Below are positions 34,201 through 42,400 of a stretch of DNA of 64,000 nt, piece by piece. The notes beneath the pieces were generated by a model, which saw only the letters and a list, made by a program, of their open reading frames with translations, searched no databases and was not told the DNA's origin. Position numbers and translations under genes: made by a program. How positions within the stretch are numbered: position 1 is the stretch's first letter; each line of letters starts with the position of its first letter. The stretch comes from Actinernus sp. WN-2022 (lineage: Eukaryota > Cnidaria > Anthozoa > Actiniaria > Actinernidae): NCBI GenBank assembly GCA_030867875.1, contig JAOWCC010000064.1, positions 36,788,802-36,852,801 of the forward strand, given 5' to 3'.

Positions 34201-36086
34201 ACCCCCTAGCTCGGCTAGCAGATTTTCATAAAATGACTGTTTACTGTTTCATTGCATGATTCTCAGATCAATGCCTGAAGTGAAACAGAAAAAATGCTTG
34301 TAATATACATGTTTGCACCTTTATCTCACTCAGGGTACAGTGGAACCTCTCTGTGCGACCACCTCTCGTAGGCGACCACCTCTCGTAGGAGACCACCTCT
34401 CGTAGGCGACCACCTCTCTTAAGTGACCATTTACCAAAAGACCATTTACCAAAAGCCCATTTTGTCTCTCAGTCAAATCACTGCATTGAATACCTCTCGT
34501 AAGCGGCCACCTCTCGTAAGCGACCGCGACCACCTTTTGGGCTTGGGAGTTGGATTTTTCTTTGTTATTTTACCTCCGGTAAGCAACCGTACAACTGAAA
34601 TCGTTCACACAATCCTCGATTAAAAGGTTTTTCAAGACATAAACTGTAAATATTTTTTGACACTATCAAACCCCGTTTATCTGTCGAAGTTCATGTTTGC
34701 TGAAAATTGTAAAGATTTTGAGGTTGGAGCACTACAAACCCATAATAATAAACTGTAGTGATAAAATATGTTGTTGCATTGATATTCCCTGTCCCTAGAG
34801 ACCAGATATCATATTACTAAAATTTGGGCTTCCTGTGCTGGTTACTCTCGTAAGCGACCACCTCTTGTAAGCAACCACTTTTCCAGGTCCTGAGGGTGGT
34901 CGCTTACGGGAGGTTCAACTGTATGTGGAAATGAGGCTCTTCCAAGATGGCATCGCCGTCGGTTCATGAGGTCAAACACTTTACAACAATGCATTAAATA
35001 CACACAACAAATAGTAGTTTTATATTTTAGCAGTCAAAAATACTGTTTCTAAGGTCACGTCCCTGCATCCCCATGCACTTTACCCGGTCTGGTCATTCCA
35101 TAAAACCAATAATCAATTTTTTTTAATTGAAAAGGGGATATCTTGTGAGTAATCGATAATTATTGATTTTTCAATCTCAAACTTTTCGTTACCTATTGAT
35201 AAGATTCTAGTGATATGGATCGATAAAATCGGTAGTAATCGACATCAGCCGATAAAATCGATAAAATCAATCATGTTAAATACTAGCTGGGAAAGTTGTG
35301 ATATCGATTGATTGATAAAATTCAATATCATTTAGGTTATGATTATCGATTTAACGAATGGTTTTGCAATATTGATTTTTATCCATTGACAAGACTGTGC
35401 ACTTTACGACCATCTACCCCTCATACTCATTAACTTATATTAGTATATACCACACCAGTGAATATCACTTTTCATGTGCTCTGATTGGCTACTCAAACAG
35501 TGAATATAATTTCATATTCACCTCCGAGCGAAGCAGCAATCACCTCGCACAAGTTTTTGTCAATTTGACAAAAATAAAATAATTATTTGGTGCTGGCTAT
35601 TCACCTGTAGTGTGGTACATACTAAAACAATTATTCACCGAAGCAGAGGTGAAAAAATAAGTGGTGGATATATACCGAGCCACTTCGGTGAATAATGGAC
35701 CCTTTCAGCTTGCCTGTTTCCGTTGTTGTCCCATGTCAGACCACGTGGCTATTTCCTTGAATAATGCGTTTTTGCTTTTCTGTATCCCACAGGAAATGTA
35801 CCATTTTCTATAATTGGAAAACAAAGCACTGAATCCTCTGGAGAACTATCACGTAGTCTGAAATGGGGCAACAGGCTATCCGAAAGGGACTATTGTTAAG
35901 TCACAAGTCTTTTGTTTTACTTCAGCCAGCGTCAAATTGTATGAGCTGATATTTAAAAGGAAAACGTAAAGAAATCGCTAGGCTATAGCTTGGCTTTAAA
36001 CTAGGTTTAAGGATGTACACGTGACAAACTCACCTCGAAGAATCGAGAAGCTGATTGCCAATTTCTTGCACTGACGAGTCCATCAT
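13173..36086 (-). CDS. DOHH: Deoxyhypusine hydroxylase (DOHH), 13 exons found
   Basis: DOHH hydroxylates deoxyhypusine on eIF5A, the last step of hypusine synthesis, in the cytosol. It is a HEAT-repeat protein that binds two irons through four His-Glu pairs. Minus-strand exons in order: 36034-36086, 33686-33765, 32891-32952, 22748-22790, 21680-21760, 20189-20268, 16781-16891, 15709-15754, 14835-14886, 14690-14742, 14434-14505, 13890-13946, 13173-13271 (stop). All have AG/GT borders and phases join except between exons 3 and 4. All four His-Glu motifs are present: [36 protein letters not shown] and [15 protein letters not shown]. The linker SVDPAPP, typical of DOHH, is in exon 7, and the C-terminus contains [11 protein letters not shown]. 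The two ATGs at the start are adjacent; I took the upstream one. Length is ~305 aa if a missing ~29-nt micro-exon (about nine residues before [14 protein letters not shown]) is allowed, as for the family. The introns are full of repeats. It starts head to head with the coiled-coil gene. Confidence 0.93.
13452..13495. repeat. Short hairpin
   Basis: CTGAGGAAATCAGACG and its complement flank a ~10-nt loop in the last DOHH intron. Next to it, at about 13498-13700, two direct copies of a block with CTACTTTGGCCCCC each end in a poly-C run (13548-13571 and 13679-13690). Confidence 0.65.
15841..15975. mobile_element. Hairpin MITE in a DOHH intron
   Basis: Imperfect arms (AGAAACAACCGCC with GCAAAAGTGCAAA on the left, their complements on the right) fold the 135 bp into a stem. 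It lies between DOHH exons 7 and 8. Confidence 0.65.
16190..16500 (+). mobile_element. tRNA-core element fragment with terminal hairpin
   Basis: After a ~45-nt poly-C tract (16212-16256), this segment has a B-box-like GAGTTCGAAACCC. It is followed by a ~150-bp body (TTGTTTACCTGTGAACCCTA, ATGGTTAGGG) and a hairpin of TTACGATTATCGTAA and its complement at 16446-16500. The body is the reverse complement of 43385-43540, so the two belong to one family. The other end is missing here, probably lost at the poly-C junction. It lies in the intron between DOHH exons 7 and 8. Confidence 0.65.
16521..16682. repeat. 31-bp tandem repeat, five copies
   Basis: Units of CCTTTGCACTGTCTCTGATC plus 11 variable bases repeat with a 31-bp period, ~100 bp downstream of DOHH exon 7 in transcript order. 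Confidence 0.8.
17091..18156. mobile_element. 1.07-kb DNA transposon with 9-bp target duplication
   Basis: Inverted ends of ~85 bp start CAATCTCGTACCCAGATCCC. Perfect direct repeats GCGACGTGC flank the element at 17082-17090 and 18157-18165. No transposase ORF is visible, so it is non-autonomous. The 9-bp duplication fits Mutator-like elements. The interior contains a small hairpin (about 17164-17189) and a poly-C run (17967-17989). It lies in the intron between DOHH exons 6 and 7. Confidence 0.85.
18166..20080. other. AT-rich intron DNA with recurring CATCCATGACA motif
   Basis: DOHH intron sequence without ORFs. A short motif, GTAACATCCATGACA and variants, recurs at about 18978, 19090, 19110 and 19480 among T-rich tracts. 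TA microsatellites occur at about 18410-18440 and 19510-19530. Confidence 0.45.
20081..20180. mobile_element. Hairpin MITE next to DOHH exon 6
   Basis: Left arm TTTAATAAACTCGCAGCACA and continuing TGTTTTATCAGG; the right arm is its complement. It ends 8 bp from the DOHH exon 6 splice donor. A related copy lies at 41677-41757 in the coiled-coil gene. Confidence 0.75.
20940..21530 (+). mobile_element. 5'-truncated LINE 3' end
   Basis: A plus-strand frame at about 21012-21125 encodes [20 protein letters not shown] followed by [10 protein letters not shown]. This is the characteristic end of CR1/L2-type reverse-transcriptase ORFs (GPKLWNSLP...LKxxL). The 3' UTR ends in a GTT/GTTGCT microsatellite at about 21503-21530, like the short-repeat tails of these LINEs. 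Only the last part of the element remains. Confidence 0.6.
22199..22665. repeat. ~55-60-bp tandem repeat, related to 31770-31990
   Basis: About five copies of CAAGTTGAAATGCTATT followed by GATTGGCTCAAATA. The preceding block (CATATCCATGCAATTTTCTT) and one unit reappear in direct orientation at 31763-31990, on the other side of the Academ-like transposon. Confidence 0.7.
22971..23002. repeat. 32-bp exact repeat, inverted partner at 31602-31633
   Basis: ACATGACGAGCTTAACCCGG and the next 12 bases occur again as a perfect reverse complement 8.6 kb away, beyond the transposon. Matching decays immediately outside the 32 bp. Confidence 0.75.
23003..23880. other. Intron DNA, no supported gene
   Basis: Contains overlapping ORFs on both strands (126 codons plus at 23482, 65 codons minus at 23655) with no recognisable domain. 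The expected DOHH micro-exon was looked for here and not found. Confidence 0.4.
23885..24765. repeat. ~81-bp minisatellite, about ten copies
   Basis: Tandem units built on CAGTTCAAAATGAACTGACT, ACCCAAGGAAG and TATTACTGGTATTCTACTTC, with an 81-bp dominant period and an 85-bp variant. Outer copies are the most diverged. It lies in the largest DOHH intron, ~370 bp before the transposon. Confidence 0.85.
25136..25275 (+). repeat. Left terminal inverted repeat of the Academ-like element
   Basis: The outer 18 bp match the right end exactly. Further matches include ATCAAACTAATTGCAACAG and a GGTGGAAC block near the inner edge. The right copy is 31112-31250. Confidence 0.8.
25305..25482 (+). promoter_or_regulatory. 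Two subterminal 16-bp motifs, left end
   Basis: TACCACAGGGTACCCA at 25305-25320 and TACCACAGGGATCCCG at 25467-25482. They lie ~170 and ~332 bp inside the left terminus. Inverted counterparts lie at 30907-30922 and 31077-31092. The symmetry suggests transposase-binding sites; this is an inference. Confidence 0.6.
25915..30616 (+). CDS. AcademX-type transposase with XPG-like nuclease and CXC domain
   Basis: One spliced gene: 25915-28482 and 28748-30616, joined in frame (LIIEQ then VLMRSVK), ~1478 aa. Order of parts: two N-terminal zinc modules (CCICGG...VHRKC, then HCIFCG...YHQPC, residues ~4-145); a central domain with [31 protein letters not shown] and [11 protein letters not shown] that I read as the RNase H-like transposase core, though I cannot assign the catalytic acids with certainty; then [33 protein letters not shown] and [13 protein letters not shown], acidic motifs of XPG/FEN1 (PIN-fold) nucleases; last a cysteine cluster [19 protein letters not shown]...C of CXC type (30456-30560). 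It presumably cuts and moves the element. The reading frame opens at a TTG at 25876, but the first ATG is 25915. A likely acceptor at 25891 and donor at ~25798 suggest a 5' UTR intron. Confidence 0.75.
28483..28747 (+). other. Intron of the transposase gene
   Basis: Donor CAG/GTAATT and acceptor GGCTAG/GTATTA keep the frame and remove in-frame stops between the two long ORFs. Without this intron the product would be split into an 882-aa and a 620-aa protein. Joining them gives the continuous segment [19 protein letters not shown]. Confidence 0.75.
30907..31092 (-). promoter_or_regulatory. Two subterminal 16-bp motifs, right end
   Basis: Read on the minus strand, TACCACAGGTTACCCG (30907-30922) and TACCACAGGGTACCCG (31077-31092) lie ~328 and ~158 bp from the right terminus. 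This nearly mirrors the left end. Confidence 0.6.
31112..31250 (-). repeat. Right terminal inverted repeat of the Academ-like element
   Basis: Ends CATAGATTGACTGGACTA, the exact complement of the left terminus. Identity is patchy further in. Confidence 0.8.
31251..32890. other. DOHH intron DNA right of the transposon
   Basis: No supported ORF. It contains the 32-bp inverted partner (31602-31633), a single diverged copy of the 22.2-kb repeat (31763-31990), and a 22-nt poly-C run near 32586. Neither here nor left of the transposon did I find the ~29-nt DOHH micro-exon. Confidence 0.5.
33345..33605. mobile_element. Foldback MITE between DOHH exons 2 and 3
   Basis: Outer arms TTTTGCATTC and CAATGACTACAGATG pair with 33545-33600. 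Inner arms GTCTCATTCTGATG and AATATTCA pair with 33500-33534. The arms have diverged by small insertions. Confidence 0.6.
34028..34977. mobile_element. Old MITE split by a pogo-like MITE
   Basis: Inverted ends TTTTGACCAAACGAACC with CTTGGAAGAGCCTCAT (34028-34067) pair with 34930-34977. Nearly all of the interior is a second element at 34338-34921, so this is a nested insertion in the first DOHH intron. Confidence 0.6.
34338..34921. mobile_element. pogo/Tigger-like MITE with internal CTCTCGTAAGCGACCAC repeats
   Basis: Begins CAGTGGAACCTCTCTG and ends with the inverted GGAGGTTCAACTG, with TA on both sides. About ten copies of CACCTCTCGTAAGCGAC lie near the ends. It encodes no transposase. Confidence 0.75.
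35435..35660. repeat. Interspersed repeat, inverted partner at 36850-37200
   Basis: Contains TTAGTATATACCACACCAG, a GATTGGCTACTC block, CTCCGAGCGAAGCAGC and GTGAATAATTG-type ends. The same blocks occur reversed at 36850-37200. The two copies flank the divergent promoter. Confidence 0.65.
35698..35894. mobile_element. Small inverted-repeat MITE
   Basis: GGACCCTTTCAGCTTGCCTGTT at the left is matched by AACAGGCTATCCGAAAGGGAC at the right, with mismatches. It lies in the first DOHH intron. Confidence 0.5.
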
Positions 36087-36423
36087 ATTGTTTTATACCG
36101 TAGCATATACACTGCTATCCTTATTTAGTTTATATTACCTAGAAGGCTAGATAACATGTACATGCACAGTTTAGATTTATCTTAAAATACCACTTTCCGA
36201 CCACTTTTTCGACCGCTGGTTAACCATACTGTTGGCTCGACCCAATTTATCGAGGAGGCACTGGGAACGAGGATGCAAAATGGCGGGAAATCGAGCATGT
36301 ACTCGCGCGCGCGTGCATGAATATATGGCGGGAAAAAGTTGAAAAGCTACAAATCTTTTCAGGATCAAAATATTTTTAGTTTGAAAGGCTTTACTTAGCA
36401 AGGCCAAGCTAAGGTTTTCTAAC
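36087..36423. promoter_or_regulatory. Bidirectional promoter region
   Basis: The 337 bp between the start codons of DOHH (minus) and the coiled-coil gene (plus). It includes a short CpG-bearing patch (GCGCGCGCGTGC at about 36305) within otherwise AT-rich DNA. Both 5' UTRs and the shared promoter must fit here unless non-coding upstream exons exist. I see no clear TATA box at either end. Confidence 0.55.
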
Positions 36424-39400
36424 ATGGCTGGTTCGCCGAAATTTCGAGTAGATGTGATATTTCACTCACTGAGAGAGCTTCAACAAGGTAAGAGGAGTAC
36501 AGTAATTAGTTATTAATTATTTTAGTTAACTTATCTTTTATTTTAAGCTTAGTTTATTTATAAAACTGCCAAGCAAAAGGGAACCACATTCCACAACAAT
36601 GCAACATGGACAAATATGAGGTAACTCAACCTAATATCGGACAGAACGGGTAAACATGTAAACAAATATCACTATCTTCCTAGAGCCAGTAAGAGGAAGC
36701 ACACAAAAAGGTTTTCACGCCTGTCCGAGACTAGCTCTTCACTTTATAATTATATCGATACTAACCAATATCATCTTGTTTCATGACTCTCAACATACAA
36801 CTCCACCAGAACACTTTTAGTTTAACGGTCATCCTTTATCTCGTGAATATTTAACAATTATTGACCGAAGTGGAGGTGAATTGAAATACAATAACCTATT
36901 TATGTTGTGGTGTCTCAATATGCCCTCATAATTATCTGATGCGAGGTGAATATCCACCACTGTTCACCGACACTGAAGGTGAATAATTGTTTTAGTATAT
37001 ACCATACAGGCGTATAGCCAGCACCAAATAGTTATTTTGTTTTCTAGTTATTCTGTCAAATGGACAAAAAGTAAAAACTTGCTGCTTCGCTCGGAGGTAG
37101 GTGAATAGATAGCAAACATGGCACTAACATGGGCTCCTGAGAGCAAAGGATTATCCAATCAGAGCACGTGAAAAGCACCGATTCACTGGTACCTGTCGTC
37201 GAAACATGACGAACTGGCGTGCGAGCGCTTGCTACGAAGGCTACTTTTTGCCCAGATTGTAAACCAGGTAAGTTAATATCGCAAAGAAACGGTCTATTAT
37301 AAGAATGTGAAAACTCGAGGCACTCTTTTAATATAGCACAGAGATTTTAGAAGCTATAAAACAACTAAATGCAACGAGGCAACAACAACGCTTTATATTC
37401 CCGCCAGGCTTGCCCGAAATAAAGTACATTTTCAGACCTAAATAGTCGCTGAATAATCTAGCTCAACCCAAACATGTTTTAAAGGTTTTCCCATGGTTAC
37501 ATCGAGTGTCCGATAACAGGTATTGACTGTCCGATATTTGATCGATGATTCCGATAATGGGTTTGTCAACAACGGATTAGGGTCAGCCGGATTATGCCTG
37601 CATAATTTTGGGCATAATGCTATGGTCAGAGCATCGAGCATAATGCCGGCATAATGATGAAATTTTGCAGCATAAAAGTCTCATATTTCTCGTTAAAAAA
37701 GCCTTTGGCGCGTTTCTAGTACTGTTTTGCATATTTGGAGGCTTGGTTACCTTATTCGAGGCCTGGTTGCCTCATTATGCCAGATTCCTAAGGCTTGGCT
37801 GTTACTTTTACTGTGTTCCATCGCAGTTTGGACTTTGTCCATTTTGGTTCATTAAAAGTTTGAATAATAATCATAAGTTGTGTCTTTTTTTTTGGTGTGT
37901 GTGTGGGGGGGATTGTGAAATTCAACCGCCATCAATGGAGCATAATGCTGAACCACGAGCATAATTTTGAGCATAATGCTCTGTATTGAGAGGTGACGCT
38001 CAAAAGCATAAATGTTTCGAGCATAATCCGGCTGACCCTACAACGAATATGTTAGTCGTTTTTCAGGGATAATAGTGAAATTTGTAGTACCAACTATTAA
38101 AGATCACGAAGGAAGAAAAACATTTGCAATAGCCCTCTTCATTATACGACTGGAACTGTCCGATAATAGGTTGTGTTACCTTAAGTTATATCGGTCGAAG
38201 CTATATAAGTATGTTATGGAGTTTTCATCAGTTATAGGAGTTTCAATGCATCATTAAGTTACTATCTTTATACTTTTTAGAGAAAGAGCTTCTCGAGACT
38301 CGATTGCATGAACAAAGGAATCAATGTAAAGCCCTGGAAGGAATGCTAGACGCAGGTATGATAAAACCATTCAACTTCTCTTTACACTTGGGGCTGTATA
38401 TATACTGTAGCTATAGAGCCAGTTTTATCTGAAACATTTACATTATTTTGTACACCAATGATTTAAAATCAAAATAAGAGTTACTATAGCTTATTAAATA
38501 GTACTATTGTTGGTGACTATCAAAGTTTCGGCTAGAAAACGGTTTGTTTGTGGTTTTCCTTGTTCATTTGATAGGCCGTTCTCGTACGTGATTGGATGGT
38601 CGCGACGAAAGTATGCGAATACATTAAAAGTGGTTATAGAGCAGATTTCGTATCAATGGGACAAACTACGGCTTGTTCGTAACTAGCCTTACCGTAACCG
38701 TACTGTAACCATGCTACAACCGTGTTGTAACCATGCTGTAGTCAGTGCCGTAGTTTTTCCCACTCATACGAAATCTGCTGTACATTTGCGCGCCGTGCTG
38801 AGTCTGAGTCCGCCACGGAGCGCGCAAAGGGTTATTTGTCAAAACCAACAGTTTTAGATCCTTAGAGTACACTCAGTGACTTTTTCATTCAAGAAAGTAA
38901 ATATGAACAATATTTCCCCATTTCCCGACGATAATCTCTGAGTACGCTTCTCCATCAGTTTAAAATTTGTGGAATCACACCGATAAATGGATTGGCTAAA
39001 TCAGCTGGGTGCTATACGGCATTTATTAGCCTGCTTCAGTCCCTCTCTGCTCCCCCCCCCCCTCCCCCCGCGCTTCCCACGCATGCTAGGGATTTATGGG
39101 CACTGAGTGATTTTGAAAGTTCTAATAAAAGGCGCGAGTGCAATTTGAGAACTTTCAAAATATCACTCAGTGACCATAAATCACGTAGAGTACGAGCAGT
39201 TCATGCGATTTTTTTGTTTATAATATACCGAGCAAGCATTTGCTGAGAGCGTGTAACTGAGCACTCCGGCTATAACCTCTTTACGCACTTGTTATTCACC
39301 AATCAGAATGCAGAATAATATGTTGTTGAGTATATTAGTATAAACTACCATATCCAAGGGCCAAATCAATAAAAGTTTTACACGTGTATTCTCTTAATGG

Positions 39401-42400
39401 TAGCAGACATAAAGCACAAGCAATGCAATGAACGCAACATGAAAATGACAGGTAAGTCAGTGATAGTCAGCTGACTTATTATTTTCATCATCATTTTAGT
39501 ATTATTATTATTAGCTATATTATCTATAGTCGAAGCCATAAACACAAGACAAACAAAAAAATAGCTAGCATGAAATCTACTCAAATATCTTTTTTAGTTC
39601 ATGTAGAGCCAATACGTATATATACTGTGTTAATAAAGTGCACGACGTAGTTACACCATTAACATATTTACTGGCTGTAGTGTTGCAAGACCTATATGTT
39701 ATTTTTAAATTGTAGAAACTGTCAACGTGGCTAGACAGAAAGTATTACAAACAGAGAATCAAGTAGAACGGTAAGATTGCGTGAGATGAAAATAAATACG
39801 AATAAGGGTGTACCGCCATGATAGGTTTCCTACTGACAGTTATCAATCCTCTTCATGACAGAAGACGACAATTACTACCGTCAGACTTACAGAGTATGCT
39901 TTCCAGATTTACTGGTAAAAAGTTTAGACAATTTTGATGAAGGATTGTAAATGTTCAAGTGGATGAAAAATACTGCTTTTCAGAGAAATCAAGTTTCTAG
40001 GATGAGCTTTTGTAATCCACTTTATTCTTGGGCATCCACTATCGAAAAAGTTTGGAAAGTATATAAGGAGATTCACGTGGTATTAATTTGTCTTCTATCT
40101 CAGGGTGATATTTTTGACTTTTGTTTTAAAGAAATGTGAAGGTTTAATTCGCGTGACAGTACCCCTTTAAACACAATATTGCATGAATAGACTCGTGGTG
40201 CGATTAAATTGGTTGTGCGCAATCGACTGCACCATAGTCCTGACCTGGCCTGTCTTTCGACCGCTCCAGAGACTAGCTGCGCCAAGCACGTCCTGGTGTG
40301 TTCGGTCCTTGCAGCACAATACCTAAGACTCTTAGATCACTTTGGGTATGAATCAGGTTGTGGAAAAAACTACTTGCACTTCCCCTTTTAAACATTATCC
40401 CTTTTTAGGAAGAAACCAGTAATCTTTTTAATATTGTCTTTTTGTTTTCAAAAATCTGCATCAGATTTAAAAGAATATAGTGTACATAAGGATGTCATTC
40501 TATAGATCTTATTTTCTCTTACGAGCCTCAAACAGCTTAGAGCCTATTTATGTTTATCATTTCTTATAAAATTTTACAAACAGGCTCAAGCAGCTGAATG
40601 AAGAGAAGCGCAGCAAGATAACAGAGATTCACGACAAGATAAAAGAGGAGGAGCAAAAGGAATGCGAAGAATAGTGAGTAAGATCAAACACTGTTAGTCA
40701 GCAGGCCATTTATTTGCGTTCCTTCCGGCTAGCTAGACCACGTGGAAGTTTACCAGGGCTGTTTTGGAGTCTTATTAAGAATTGAGGATTGGGAAAAGAG
40801 ACCGTTACAATAATTATCATGAGAACGTTTCTTCTTTTTTTGCCCTGACTAGTAATATCTAACAACATACCTGGTGAGTCTACTTTAAAGTTGACTAGAT
40901 TTCCTACTACTTTGAAGCTCAATGATTGAGATAGTTATAATAATAAATCAATGATAGGAAAGAATAGGCGACTAAAAACAATATGGTAATTATAATAATA
41001 ACTATATAATAGAGAAACTAGGTAACTAATACGGTTAGTTTAGTGTTTCTATTTCCTTACTTTTTCTTTTGTTTCATTTTATTTTTAACCTGTTTTCTTT
41101 TTTCTTTTTCTCTATATCTTTTCTTTCTTTCTCTTTTGTTTTGATTTTAGTTCTGTTTATCTTTTGTTGGCAACAACTGACATAAACCTTAACTGTAATT
41201 ATAATAATAGGCAACATATCATTAATACTCATGGTCTCTTGTAATAGGTCAATTGCATCAACTGGTCATGTGACCTAGCTTGTCAATCAGAAATATTTGC
41301 GTTACTACAAAACGGATGCCAGAAATGGAAAGAGCGTGCCAAAATTAGCAACTGATGCAAGTTTTTTTCTGTGATAACACTTGTAAAAAAGCTCAACAAT
41401 AAACAAACTCAATGATATTCCATATATCAGCTTAAAATGCGTTATCTTGTTCTTGCTATTGCGCAGCAAATCGTTTGAAAATCAACTTGAAGACCTGGCA
41501 GATAAAATAAGGAACGGAAGGAATTATTACGTGAGTATAATATTGAACTCCACGGCTGTGTTTCAGCTCATAAAGAGTAAATACACGTGGCCAAACAAAA
41601 AAACTTGCCACTAGCCAAAAACTTGCCACCAAGGTTTTGCATACGTGGCCAAACAAGAAATTCTAAGTACTGTTTCAAAAACTCGCAGCAGTGTTTTATC
41701 AGAGGGCGCAGTCCGAGTGTTTGTAGATCTGATGAAACACTGCTGCGAGTTTTTTTAACGTACGGCTTCAAAAACGTCGATGTATAGAGTCATATAATTC
41801 AGTTATTTTGGTCTACGACCTATTTTGCCGGAGAAAATCGAAGCAAAAGTTTAGGCCGTAAATGATACCGTATCTATATCAGATTTAGAAACATCATTAA
41901 ACATTCATTTCGTTTGTTCTATTAATGAGAGTTTGAAATGCATGCATCGTCATTTGCGGAAGATGCGCGGCGATCGATTGGTCAACACGGAGGACTTGTA
42001 ATGAAAATTAACTAACTGACAAAATGCATGGCTGCACTACCATTCACAATGTAATGAGCTCGATTTCCCGTTACTGAGTAAATAGTCAGTCGACTAACCT
42101 CGTCGTTCTAGAAAAACTACAAGACCAAGGCCCGAGTCAAACGTCGAGCATGCGCCGAACGGCAAAAAAAGAAGGCGACTTATACTTTTACCCACAATCC
42201 TTTGCACGCGAAAAACGTTAAATATTAAGTAACAGTCCGCGCAAGAGGTAGGCACAATTCTATTGTTCAGATGCAATTTGCTTTTTCATACTGACAACTC
42301 ATCAACCCTTAAATCATAAATTTCTGAAATTATAACCACTAAAAATGCATTTTAAAGGTAGAGTTCTTTTGTGTGAAAACATTTTGTCCAATCAGAAGAG

